Virus record (IMG/VR): IMGVR_UViG_3300042914_000808
Span: 1 to 28,424 of that record
DNA length: 28,424 bases
Strand: one strand, 5' to 3'
Source of the DNA: a virus
In this document: positions 1-7,161 of the stretch, one piece after another
Layout: each line of letters opens with the position of its first letter
How positions within the stretch are numbered: position 1 is the stretch's first letter
The notes under the pieces: model-generated
Seen by the model: only the letters and a program-made list of their open reading frames with translations
Told to the model about the DNA's origin: nothing
Database searches by the model: none
Position numbers and translations under genes: made by a program

Positions 1-1132
1 CCTGCCCTGTGTTTCGGGTGTAGTGATGCCAAGCCAATGCCAGAGCCATTACGCAATCATCGTGAAAGCCTTGCGGTGCTGAATACCGAACCCCCGTTGC
101 GGTGTATTGATACTCAAATATTTCGAGTTCTTCCGTTATATGCCCTTGCGGAAAGGTTATCTTTCTTTGTTGTATGGCAGAGGCGAGACCTTCCATAAGT
201 TGCTGCTTAGAGGTTGAACTAAACTTAAAACCTGAAACAGGTAAGCCTTCTCTTTGTAAATCTTCGAAGATAGGGTCTCCCGCACCTGTTGAATCTATTA
301 AGGTTGGTACTTTGGGTAGGTTGCCGATGACTTGTTTTGTCTGCCGCCAATCCTTTTGGAATCGGTCAAAATAGCTAACTGAGCCGTTCTTATCCAAGCC
401 TACGATAACAGTATAGTCAACCGACTTCGCTAAATCGATACCAAACGCAATAGGAGGCTCGTGGCTGGCTTCAAACGTACATTGCTTGATATAGGCACTC
501 CCGAACGGATTAGAGGCATTTTCGGCAGGATTAGCCATATATTCCTGTTCGAATACGACTTCTGGTAGCTGAAGCCTTGCATCATCAATCTCGGTCTTGT
601 CTATGTGTGGGTTGTCGTAGGTCGTAAACTTGAAGGATTGCCAATCTTGCTCGCCACCTTTTAGGAATAGGGAATAAAAGAAGTTCTTGCCTTTAGGGGT
701 TGAAATAAATAAGGCTCGCCCTTTGTAGTCGGTTAAGGTAGGTCGGATAGAATTAAGCCATCCGTTTTCAAGGTCAGGGATAAACGAGGCTTCATCAATA
801 ACCCCGAAGTGAAATTTGCGACCTCGTAGGTTATCTAAGCGTTCGCCTGTAAAGAAATATACTGCACCGCCATTTGGGAACTTGATTGATAGTTCCGACT
901 TGTTAGCTTCAAAAGGTACGGCTTTGCTTAATTGGTCGAAGAATACGCGAGCCAGATTATAGGTAGGGGTAACGTAGAAAACCTGCTTGCCTTGTAAGGC
1001 ATTTACTATTATTTCTATTTGAGATAGTTCCGATTTACCAAACCTTCGCCCTGCAAGTACAACCCTAAATCGTTTATCGCAATCTAATATCTTTTGTTGA
1101 TTTGCGTGAGGTTGAGGCAATTCTATTCTCAT
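1..1132 (-). CDS. terL: Terminase large subunit, 3' end outside window
   Basis: This is the packaging motor and headful nuclease that threads phage DNA into the prohead. I translated it from the ATG at 1130-1132; an in-frame TAA lies two codons upstream, which fixes the start. About 377 residues are visible and the frame is open at the left edge. Walker A is GRRFGKS (residues 28-34) and Walker B is GVIDEAS (from residue 110). The C-terminal RNase H-like nuclease shows FGIDLAKSVD, an LIDSTGAGDP segment and the late acidic motif FHDDCVMALALA. It follows the small subunit on the same strand, but a 434-base gap separates them, which is odd in so compact a genome. Because the nuclease motifs are all present, probably only a short C-terminal tail is missing. 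Confidence 0.96.
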   Translation of the reverse strand, partial: MRIELPQPHANQQKILDCDKRFRVVLAGRRFGKSELSQIEIIVNALQGKQVFYVTPTYNLARVFFDQLSKAVPFEANKSELSIKFPNGGAVYFFTGERLDNLRGRKFHFGVIDEASFIPDLENGWLNSIRPTLTDYKGRALFISTPKGKNFFYSLFLKGGEQDWQSFKFTTYDNPHIDKTEIDDARLQLPEVVFEQEYMANPAENASNPFGSAYIKQCTFEASHEPPIAFGIDLAKSVDYTVIVGLDKNGSVSYFDRFQKDWRQTKQVIGNLPKVPTLIDSTGAGDPIFEDLQREGLPVSGFKFSSTSKQQLMEGLASAIQQRKITFPQGHITEELEIFEYQYTATGVRYSAPQGFHDDCVMALALAWHHYTRNTGQ

Positions 1133-1566
1133 TTGTTATGCTTTAGATACAACCCGTCTATATCCAAGGAAGTAGGGTAAATCAAAGTTACACCAAACTA
1201 TACTCAAATTATAAAGGCTTTTTTATTTTGCAACTGCCTTTATCACTCAATTCCCATTCCTTGCCACCGCATCCCTACGGGTTTATCTGGCGTTCTATTT
1301 TTAACTTCCTTGTCAAGAGTTGTCACGGGTTAGACATTGCTCTCACTTTTTGCCAACGTACTCGAATGAACTGAAACGTTTTATTTATCAAAGTTGCTTT
1401 TGATTGGTTTTAAAACGCGGAAAAAACCTATATGCTATAAATAGCAATTTACCAAAATTTGTACACACTAATAAAAAAAAGTTAGCAGGGTGTTTTGGCG
1501 ACAAGGATGAGTGCCATTGCTCGCATTGCAACTTAGCCCCCTGCGGATACTATCCAGAGCAATTAT
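1133..1566. other. 434-base gap between small and large terminase genes
   Basis: I see no convincing gene here, although neighbours elsewhere overlap. It holds an inverted repeat ATAAAGGC/GCCTTTAT (1211-1218 and 1236-1243) and a tight palindrome TGCTAT-AA-ATAGCA (1433-1446). On the minus strand a GTG-started frame of 27 codons (1243-1326) ends in KPVGMRWQGMGIE and looks protein-like but is too short to call. On the plus strand a TTG-started 72-codon frame (1404-1622) contains CHCSHCNLAPC; it runs against the transcription direction and into the small terminase gene. The stretch could be a packaging (cos/pac) or regulatory region, or the remains of a lost gene. Nothing in the sequence decides this. 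Confidence 0.5.
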
Positions 1567-1929
1567 TTAAAGTATCGTTTTTCCATTTACAAACACGACT
1601 TCTATTCTCGAATCACTACTAACTTGTTGAACCTCTTTCGGTTTTCCATATACGCGAGTAAGCAAGGTCTCTACCGAATATAAAGAGCCTTTCTCTAAAC
1701 TCTTTCTCATTGCGTTGGCAATTGTCTTTTCAAGTATTGTCGCTTTAGGATTATCCCAAACCTCTTTTAACTCATCCACACCCATTTGTAGCATCACCTG
1801 AATAGTGTCGTTAATCTCGCTGAGTTTGTACCCTTGCTCCCTTAATAGCGTTACATACTTTTTCGGTCTGCCATTTGGGTTAGCGACCTCTCCTTTCTTG
1901 AAGGGTTTTAAGTTTTGTTCGTTTGCCAT
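1567..1929 (-). CDS. terS: Terminase small subunit (DUF5681-like N-terminus)
   Basis: Small terminase subunits bind packaging-initiation DNA and hand it to the large subunit. This 120-residue protein begins with a basic segment containing FKKGEVANPNGRPKK (about residues 10-24), a signature I associate with DUF5681-type phage proteins found beside terminases. A helical middle and a short C-terminal tail follow. It lies directly upstream of terL on the same strand and 17 bases downstream of the methyltransferase gene. The role is inferred from position and the N-terminal signature; the helix-turn-helix is not obvious by eye. Confidence 0.75.
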   Translation of the reverse strand: MANEQNLKPFKKGEVANPNGRPKKYVTLLREQGYKLSEINDTIQVMLQMGVDELKEVWDNPKATILEKTIANAMRKSLEKGSLYSVETLLTRVYGKPKEVQQVSSDSRIEVVFVNGKTIL

Positions 1930-1946
1930 TTCTCTCTATTACTTCA

Positions 1947-3434
1947 CTATTTTTCTAAAGGTAACCCATTCCGTTTGATTACCAAGGTCGGGTCTAACTT
2001 CTTCATCCTATCTACTATTACTTGGCAGTATTTAGGGTCAAGTTCCATTCCGTAGCATTTGCGTTTAAGTTGATGTGCTGCTACCATTGTAGAGCCTGAA
2101 CCGAGAAACATATCTAATACTAAGCCATTGTCTGGACAACTTGATTTTATTGCTCGTTCACATAATGGGATTGGCTTAGGCGTAGCGTGTCCACCTTCAT
2201 CACCTTCTCTCTTATGTCTATCGAATTGCCAAACCTCTGTCATTTTATCGTGCGTATTATCAAAGTATGACCTTGTCGAATACCATTCTTTTTTTAGTTC
2301 GTCATATTCTTTTTTTAGTTCGTCATATTCTTTATTAAAAGCCTTTCCATTTGAAGCAAGTTTTATCGAATTGTAATGCTCTCTCGTAGGAAATGCCCAT
2401 TGACTTTTACTCCAATAATGAGTATGTGTAGTTGCAGTTAGTTTAGTTATCTCATCATTTTTTAAGCCACTCTTTTCCTTTTCCTTAATTAACCAATTTC
2501 TTAATTTTTCAAATCCTTCAAAATAATTATCCGCATTGTTATTAAATCCTTGAACTCCTAACATAACAAACAGACATTTTTCTGTTATTATGCCATAACT
2601 TCTTGCACTTGGATTATTTTGTCCATCTCCCAATCCACTCGGATTTTTAAACCAAGTAATTAAATTTCTGAATGTTGCCTTTTGTTCTTTAGCGTATGGC
2701 TTTATTATATTGCTATAAATATCCATTAATGGCTCATCTATTCCCCAACAATACCAAGAGCCATTTTCTTTTAGATGCATAAATTGCAAAGCAATCCACT
2801 CACGATTAAAATCAAGCAATTCATCGTAGTTGAGATTATCATTCAACACTCCATCCTTCTCTTTCTTCATTCCATACGGCGGGTCGTTATGAGCCATATC
2901 AGCCTTTTGCCCATTCATTAACTTGGCTACTTGGTCGCTATCTGTACTATCCCCACAAAGCAATCGGTGTTCGCCTATCTCAAATAAATCTCCTAAAACA
3001 ATATCTGTTTCTATTCCACCTTCGGGAACTGCAAAATCATCTTCCTCGGCTTCTAATTGTGTTTCCTCAAAGCCAGGTATATCCAATCCCCATTCGCTTA
3101 ACTCGTTTGCATTCCAATTATTCGCTAAATCATTCCAATCCCACTCCCCGAAGCCTACATTGTCCTTGATGATAAATTCCTTTTGTTGTTCTTCGGTCAG
3201 GTTACTTGCTTTGATGATGGGTATTTCTTTCAAGCCTGCTTCTTGGCAAGCCTTTAACCTCATATTACCACCCAACACAATCATATCATCATTGACTACT
3301 ATCGGTCTAATCTCAAGCATCTGTGGAAATTCTTGGATTGACTTTACTAACTTTTGGAACTTATCATCCTTTATTATTCTCGGATTGTTAGGGTTCGTAC
3401 GAACCTTGTTTATGTTTACTAACTCTGCTTTCAT
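1947..3434 (-). CDS. ParB-domain / adenine- or N4-cytosine DNA methyltransferase fusion
   Basis: This is a 495-residue two-domain DNA methyltransferase. Residues 1 to about 115 are a ParB/Srx-like domain: paired asparagines and prolines near 13-18, then VLGGNMRLKACQEAG from residue 53. An acidic linker (about 121-140) leads to an amino-methyltransferase domain with the catalytic motif DPPY at 184-187 and the S-adenosylmethionine motif DMFLGSGST near the C-terminus. Catalytic motif before cofactor motif is the beta-class order. Between them, near residues 370-400, a heptad EYDELKK is repeated in tandem and probably forms a short coil. The gene overlaps the upstream glycosyltransferase by four bases (ATGA). 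Fusions of this kind occur in phages and mobile elements. The likely role is to protect phage DNA from restriction or mark it for packaging; the methylated base cannot be told from sequence. Confidence 0.92.
   Translation of the reverse strand: MKAELVNINKVRTNPNNPRIIKDDKFQKLVKSIQEFPQMLEIRPIVVNDDMIVLGGNMRLKACQEAGLKEIPIIKASNLTEEQQKEFIIKDNVGFGEWDWNDLANNWNANELSEWGLDIPGFEETQLEAEEDDFAVPEGGIETDIVLGDLFEIGEHRLLCGDSTDSDQVAKLMNGQKADMAHNDPPYGMKKEKDGVLNDNLNYDELLDFNREWIALQFMHLKENGSWYCWGIDEPLMDIYSNIIKPYAKEQKATFRNLITWFKNPSGLGDGQNNPSARSYGIITEKCLFVMLGVQGFNNNADNYFEGFEKLRNWLIKEKEKSGLKNDEITKLTATTHTHYWSKSQWAFPTREHYNSIKLASNGKAFNKEYDELKKEYDELKKEWYSTRSYFDNTHDKMTEVWQFDRHKREGDEGGHATPKPIPLCERAIKSSCPDNGLVLDMFLGSGSTMVAAHQLKRKCYGMELDPKYCQVIVDRMKKLDPTLVIKRNGLPLEK
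2286..2327 (-). repeat. 21-bp tandem duplication inside methyltransferase gene
   Basis: Two adjacent 21-bp units are essentially identical (TTCTTTTTTTAGTTCGTCAT core). They add one heptad (EYDELKK) in frame to the coiled segment between the catalytic and cofactor motifs. The near-identity suggests a recent slippage event. Confidence 0.85.
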
Positions 3435-4054
3435 AGAATAACGTAATTATTTGTAGATTGATATTTGGCAGTTTCTTGCGCCCATAGTTTATCGCACTTG
3501 CTTAACCCTTCATCTTTCATCCTTCGGTAAGGTGTGTCTTGCCCTACATCGTGTCCTATATGCTCCGACCTCATACCGCCTAAATAATAATTCAAGTGTC
3601 CTGTTTGTGTTAATCTAAAGCAATAGTCGCTATCCTGCATTCCATACGGGTCGTACACCTCGTTAAACTTTCCTATTGTTTCGATAGCTTTCATCGGTAT
3701 CAACACATTGCCAAATACCATATTGCTAATATGTATTGGGATATCGTTTACATAGCTTCTATCTGGCAAACCCTCTACGCAATGTATCCCACAAGTTCCC
3801 GTATTAGGAATAGCATAAGCAGCCTCTACCATTCTGGCTAACCAATCATCCGGCATTAAAATATCGTTTGCCATTACTACAACCGCATCGTATTGATAAC
3901 TCCTACTTATTCCATAGTTGATGGCTCTGGCTATGCCTTTCATCTCAACCTCAACAAAGTCAAAATGAAACCCTGCATTAGAGAAGTTTACATTCTTAAC
4001 CCTTTGGGTGTGATCCTTTCTTTCGTAATTTAATAAGATTACATTAACGAGCAT
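3431..4054 (-). CDS. Glycosyltransferase family 2-like protein
   Basis: A 207-residue GT-A-fold glycosyltransferase candidate that would transfer a sugar from a nucleotide donor. The start, MLVNVILLNYER, is the usual first strand and loop. GIARAINYGI (40-49) matches the conserved helix. VVMANDILMP (59-68) occupies the position of the DxD metal-binding motif, here ND. YGMQDSDYCFRL (136-147) corresponds to the acceptor-side ED motif. No signal peptide or membrane segment is seen, so it should act in the cytoplasm. It shares overlaps with the methyltransferase downstream and the acyltransferase upstream, so the three are probably translated together. The acceptor (virion protein, modified DNA base or host surface glycan) is unknown. 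Confidence 0.82.
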   Translation of the reverse strand: MLVNVILLNYERKDHTQRVKNVNFSNAGFHFDFVEVEMKGIARAINYGISRSYQYDAVVVMANDILMPDDWLARMVEAAYAIPNTGTCGIHCVEGLPDRSYVNDIPIHISNMVFGNVLIPMKAIETIGKFNEVYDPYGMQDSDYCFRLTQTGHLNYYLGGMRSEHIGHDVGQDTPYRRMKDEGLSKCDKLWAQETAKYQSTNNYVIL

Positions 4055-4520
4055 TGCTTCCGATTTCTTTTACAGGCACTCCTGCGTATTTATAGTGAGG
4101 TCTTAAAATAGATTTCTTTCCTACGAATGCCGATGCGCCAATCATACATCCTTCGGGTATTCTTACCTTTTGATGTAACACCGCATTCATACCTAAGTTG
4201 CAATTCTTTTCGATTATTGCTAACCCACCGACTTTAGCACCAGCACTCAATGTAACATTCTCGGCTAAGATAGCATCGTGCGCAACGTAAACGTGCTTCA
4301 TTAGGTAACAACCCTTTCCGATAATCGTTCTTCTTTGCGTGCCACTATCCACGGTAACAAAACCCGTTAACCTTGATCCTGACATTATTGTTACTAACCC
4401 CTCGCAATCTTCGTACCCTTTCCATTCTGGAGGCGCACCAATAACACAATATGCCCCGATATAAACATTGGGTTCGATAATCACATTAGGGTAGATTATA
4501 GCGGTAGGATGGATATACAT
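4044..4520 (-). CDS. Left-handed beta-helix (hexapeptide) acyltransferase
   Basis: A 158-residue protein built of imperfect hexapeptide repeats: IHPTAIIYPNVIIEPNVYIG at the N-terminus, then the coils of the parallel beta-helix. Histidines HVYVAHDAILAENV and LHQKV in the middle are typical of LpxA-like or sialic-acid O-acetyltransferase-like enzymes. KYAGVPVKEIG at the end is the common closing element. Such enzymes acylate sugars or nucleotide-sugars. It sits between two glycosyltransferases and overlaps one by 11 bases, which suggests a joint role in making or decorating a glycan. The exact substrate is not evident. Confidence 0.85.
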   Translation of the reverse strand: MYIHPTAIIYPNVIIEPNVYIGAYCVIGAPPEWKGYEDCEGLVTIMSGSRLTGFVTVDSGTQRRTIIGKGCYLMKHVYVAHDAILAENVTLSAGAKVGGLAIIEKNCNLGMNAVLHQKVRIPEGCMIGASAFVGKKSILRPHYKYAGVPVKEIGSNAR

Positions 4521-4684
4521 TAGTTCATTAGTTTTAAATAATCAATCTCAACACCTTCCTTGCCCTCGATAATTCCTTTCCTTTCGATTGTGTTTATTAT
4601 ATCCCTTATGAGCCTTTCCTTTTCTTCGCTTGCCAAATGTTTGCTTTCCAATAGTTCCTGATTTAGCCATAACTCAACGACCAT
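4520..4684 (-). CDS. Small acidic hypothetical protein
   Basis: A 54-residue helical protein starting MVVELWLNQELLES. The frame stays open upstream to 4765, but that extension lies over the better-supported 45-codon gene 4674-4811, so I prefer the internal ATG at 4682-4684, overlapping that gene by 11 bases. It abuts the acyltransferase start. No motif is recognised. Confidence 0.55.
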   Translation of the reverse strand: MVVELWLNQELLESKHLASEEKERLIRDIINTIERKGIIEGKEGVEIDYLKLMN

Positions 4685-4811
4685 TTTTCTTTTTAAATTT
4701 ACCTTGTGCGAGTATCGCCTTATATGCTTTATCGGCTTTCTCTTTTGTTTCATAAACGCAAGCACCGCTACCGATGCGCCACTTGCCGTTCTTACATTTA
4801 GATACTGGCAT
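4674..4811 (-). CDS. Short KCKNGKWRIG-type phage protein
   Basis: A 45-residue protein, MPVSKCKNGKWRIGSGACVY then a lysine-rich helix ending KKKNGR and a TGA at 4674-4676. The pattern of a short beta-hairpin (KCKNGKWRIGSG) followed by ETKEKADKAYKAI is one I recognise from small phage proteins and from a short domain sometimes attached to prohead proteases. It overlaps the glycosyltransferase stop by 14 bases and the downstream gene by 11. Role unknown; nucleic-acid or protein binding is possible given its basic charge. Confidence 0.7.
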   Translation of the reverse strand: MPVSKCKNGKWRIGSGACVYETKEKADKAYKAILAQGKFKKKNGR

Positions 4812-5796
4812 ACAATTGTTTTCTTTTCTCGTTTACCTTAAATAAGCTAAAGTTTGTAACTGCCCATTCGAATAGCTGCAAACCCTTGTCTTTCCTATAA
4901 ATAGCATCTTCGGTAACTTTTTTTATCTCTTTGTACCAATCACTTTGATAGTTAACCTCTATCATTGGCGAGTTGACATACGGCTCAACGTGGCTACCTA
5001 TTACCGGAATTTTCTTTGTGGCTGCCTCTAAGAGTTTAAGGTTTGATTTCATTGAGTTAAACCTCGTTGCCCTTAAAGGAACGATAGAACAATCCGCATC
5101 GTTATAAAAGTTCATATATTCTGTAACGGGCAGAAACCTTCTTACATCGCCTAACTTTAATCCGCAAGTAAAGTTCGAGATCATACGATGCCAGATGTGA
5201 GCCGAACCCTCGCCTCTATCATCAAAGCCACATAATTGAAAATGCACTTTGTTTCTAAGTGAATTATCGGAAGCTACTTTCTTAAAAGGGAATTGGATAA
5301 TCTTGATATCTTCTTCGTGCGTTATCGAACCTGTATAAACAAACTTAACCTTATCGGTGTATTCTCTTACATCGGTAAATTGGTCGTTACCATAAGGCAA
5401 AGCATTCGGTAGAATAGCGACATTAGAGTTCAAAGGTCGTATCTCATTCCATAGCTTTTCATTCGTGCAAGTAACTAAATCGGCAATCTTTATATGATTG
5501 ATGATTTCCTGTGTGGGATAGACACTTGCTAAAATGTGCGAACTATCCAATATCCAATAATCATCTATATCGCAAATAATCTTAAAGCCATACTTATCTC
5601 GCTTCTCAATTAGTGTTTCTAAGGTAGTGCCTGGTATAAAGCGATTGAAGATTACAAGATCAAAGTTTTCCTCTAATACCTCATCGGTCAAGGAATCGGT
5701 AAACATCGCATAGGTCTTTTCCAAATAATAAATTGGCAACATTAAACGATGATAGCCGACACCAGAATTAGGCGCAGTTAATACAAGTATTCTCAT
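4798..5796 (-). CDS. Glycosyltransferase, GT4/GT-B-like
   Basis: A 332-residue putative retaining GT-B glycosyltransferase. The N-terminal half starts MRILVLTAPNSGVGYHRLMLP, where a GxGYHR loop replaces the common G-G acceptor loop. CDIDDYW and the later ADLVTCTNEKLWNEI helix match GT4-type proteins. The C-terminal donor domain has VKFVYTGSITHEEDI and IVPLRATRFNSMKSNLKLLE, the segment where GT4 enzymes carry the conserved glutamate-containing donor loop. No membrane segment is seen. It overlaps the next upstream gene by four bases. With the GT2 enzyme and the acyltransferase it forms a glycan-modification cassette. Confidence 0.82.
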   Translation of the reverse strand: MRILVLTAPNSGVGYHRLMLPIYYLEKTYAMFTDSLTDEVLEENFDLVIFNRFIPGTTLETLIEKRDKYGFKIICDIDDYWILDSSHILASVYPTQEIINHIKIADLVTCTNEKLWNEIRPLNSNVAILPNALPYGNDQFTDVREYTDKVKFVYTGSITHEEDIKIIQFPFKKVASDNSLRNKVHFQLCGFDDRGEGSAHIWHRMISNFTCGLKLGDVRRFLPVTEYMNFYNDADCSIVPLRATRFNSMKSNLKLLEAATKKIPVIGSHVEPYVNSPMIEVNYQSDWYKEIKKVTEDAIYRKDKGLQLFEWAVTNFSLFKVNEKRKQLYASI

Positions 5797-6083
5797 TTTT
5801 TAGGTCTGCCTCGCTTTTTTTGCACTTCTGGTTGTGCAGGTTCAATTTGCACTTTCGGTTGTGCAGCTAATGTCAATTCGAATAAGGTAATCAATCTTTT
5901 GAGCATATCGAAAACACACTCGCCACACCAATAGGTCAGGATGAATTGAGCATCTAAGTATTCACGATACATTCTTTCGTACTCGCCCAAAACATCAAAA
6001 GGAATGTTTCGAGTAAAGCCAAGTTTGACCGATTCAAAGTTGATAATGTGTTGTTGACAAAAGTCAATGTCTTTTTGATTCAT
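5793..6083 (-). CDS. Hypothetical protein with AT-hook-like tail
   Basis: A 96-residue protein with a cysteine- and aromatic-rich helical core (FILTYWCGECVFDMLKRL) and a flexible Pro/Gln linker ending in KKRGRPKK, which resembles an AT-hook or other basic DNA-binding tail. It overlaps the neighbouring genes on both sides (4 and 20 bases). I do not recognise the family. The tail alone does not prove DNA binding. Confidence 0.7.
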   Translation of the reverse strand: MNQKDIDFCQQHIINFESVKLGFTRNIPFDVLGEYERMYREYLDAQFILTYWCGECVFDMLKRLITLFELTLAAQPKVQIEPAQPEVQKKRGRPKK

Positions 6084-6321
6084 ATAAATTATTTAAAAAG
6101 TTTCTAAAGAATGGCGAGATCACACCAGCACCGAACATACATAACATAGCTTCGGTTGCCCATAAAGGAAGGATATAAAGAATTAAACCTACCCACGCAG
6201 TCAGGCAAAGCGTACAATTAAACGGCTTAAAGTTTAGTTTCCACTTTTGTGGAAAGTTACTTTGTACGATAAAATAGAAGCTAAAGAAGTTAGCCGCTAA
6301 GATGACTTCAAAGATTTTCAT
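6064..6321 (-). CDS. Small inner-membrane protein with CxxC
   Basis: An 85-residue protein with two or three hydrophobic segments: about residues 3-19, 42-58 and 60-73. FNCTLCLTAWVG sits at the start of the second segment, a cysteine-pair-then-tryptophan arrangement I associate with small DUF1360-like membrane proteins. It lies just downstream of the sigma-like gene and overlaps it by 14 bases. Function unknown. Confidence 0.7.
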   Translation of the reverse strand: MKIFEVILAANFFSFYFIVQSNFPQKWKLNFKPFNCTLCLTAWVGLILYILPLWATEAMLCMFGAGVISPFFRNFLNNLYESKRH

Positions 6322-6811
6322 TATTCCTAATTTTATATTTCATCAATATTTTTGCTTTTCGTATTGTCTTTATCAAAGAGCGATAAGGTATCTTTGTTTC
6401 TCGGCTTATTGCCAAAAGATTCTTTCCATTGTTTGCATATAGCTTTAATAACTCTGCTTCGTACCAATGCAAAACCTCCAATCCCTTTTCAAGTTTATTC
6501 ATTAAGGTTTCATCGTATTCCTCTTTTTTTATTTCGTATGTAACCGGAATCTCGGCATAAACCTGGCGAAACCTTTTGTAAAAGTTACTGCGGTCGCTCT
6601 TAGCCATATTGAGAATGGTACGAACTATAAAGTATTTAAGATACCCACCATCGTACATTTCAAATAGCTTAGATTCATCCATCTCACAAAGGACAAGGAA
6701 AACTTCTTGGCGCAAATCATCCTGCAAATCATTAGGGTTCATCTTACCGATGGCATCGTTAATATCCCTACTGAGATACATTTCTTGTATGATGAAATCA
6801 CGTTTACTCAT
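6308..6811 (-). CDS. Sigma-70-like RNA polymerase sigma factor
   Basis: A 167-residue protein with the layout of a compact two-domain sigma factor. Residues about 29-80 (DLQDDLRQEVFLVLCEM then YLKYFIVRTILNMAKSDRS) correspond to region 2, which contacts polymerase and the -10 element. Residues about 115-157 (WYEAELLKLYANNGKNLLAI, then ISRETKIPYRSLIKTIRKAK) correspond to the region 4 helix-turn-helix. It is the first gene of a minus-strand run leading toward the terminase genes and starts in the divergent control region. The likely role is to direct host RNA polymerase to phage promoters. Similarity to ECF sigmas is weak by eye, so target promoters are unknown. Confidence 0.78.
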   Translation of the reverse strand: MSKRDFIIQEMYLSRDINDAIGKMNPNDLQDDLRQEVFLVLCEMDESKLFEMYDGGYLKYFIVRTILNMAKSDRSNFYKRFRQVYAEIPVTYEIKKEEYDETLMNKLEKGLEVLHWYEAELLKLYANNGKNLLAISRETKIPYRSLIKTIRKAKILMKYKIRNNENL

Positions 6812-7005
6812 TGAAAAACATCATCTAATATAATACATATTATTCCTCTTATTATTCCTATTCTTATTCTTCTTCTTTATATTATAGGGTATTGTATAGA
6901 GTAAGGCATACCTATTGCCTACCCTACAAAGCCATAAAAATCAATGTTTTATCTATTTAATTATCAATGAGTTATGAAAATCTAAAAAAAAGATAAAGAA
7001 ATATT

Positions 7006-7035
7006 TTGTGATGTGGATAATAGGTGTTAGTTTTG
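7006..7035 (+). promoter_or_regulatory. Bacteroidetes-type promoter for the early block
   Basis: TTTG ending at 7008, then 19 bases, then TAGTTTTG at 7028-7035. This matches the known Bacteroidetes consensus of a TTG/TTTG -33 element and a TAnnTTTG -7 element. Transcription would start near 7042, about 18 bases before the first small gene. Confidence 0.7.
7012..7020 (-). promoter_or_regulatory. Perfect DnaA box (TTATCCACA) between promoter elements
   Basis: The minus strand reads TTATCCACA, an exact match to the consensus TTATNCACA. It lies inside the spacer of the plus-strand promoter, so bound DnaA-like protein would block or modulate transcription. The phage encodes a DnaA domain IV-like protein at 11226-11666. 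I noticed only this one perfect copy. Confidence 0.55.
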
Positions 7036-7059
7036 AATCCTAAACAACGAACAAAAACT

Positions 7060-7143
7060 ATGAAACCACAAACAAAATTACTAATCGCCCTCTTGGTTAT
7101 TTGCTACATTGTTGGTAAATTACAAGACCAAATTTCTTTTTAA
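7060..7143 (+). CDS. 27-residue single-span membrane peptide
   Basis: MKPQTKLLIALLVICYIVGK followed by seven polar residues and TAA. A short basic start and one hydrophobic segment (residues 7-18) predict an inner-membrane micro-protein. It is the first reading frame after the strong promoter, about 18 bases from the expected transcript start. Function unknown; small early phage peptides often modify host processes, but nothing specific is visible here. Confidence 0.5.
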   Translation: MKPQTKLLIALLVICYIVGKLQDQISF

Positions 7144-7161
7144 TCCTTAAAACTAAACACG

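Larger units (their letters stand above)
6812..7059. promoter_or_regulatory. Divergent control region and candidate replication origin
   Basis: This 248-base AT-rich region separates the minus-strand sigma-like gene from the plus-strand early block. It contains a pyrimidine-rich stretch (6841-6885) that becomes a purine-rich leader for the minus gene. Nested inverted repeats are TAGGGTA/TACCCTA (6885-6891 and 6920-6926) enclosing AGGCA/TGCCT (6904-6908 and 6916-6920). A perfect DnaA box (7012-7020) and a good Bacteroidetes-type promoter for the plus strand (7006-7035) follow. I found no clean TAnnTTTG element reading leftward. Operator and origin functions are inferences. Confidence 0.6.

Noticed and set aside
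1404-1622. Plus-strand 72-codon frame with CHCSHCNLAPC
   Set aside because: It starts with TTG, opposes the local transcription direction and ends inside the small terminase gene. The cysteine cluster is noted in the gap entry but not called as a gene.
2923-3441. Plus-strand 172-codon frame
   Set aside because: It is wholly antisense to the well-supported ParB-methyltransferase gene and is serine/leucine-rich without motifs, as expected of a mirror frame.
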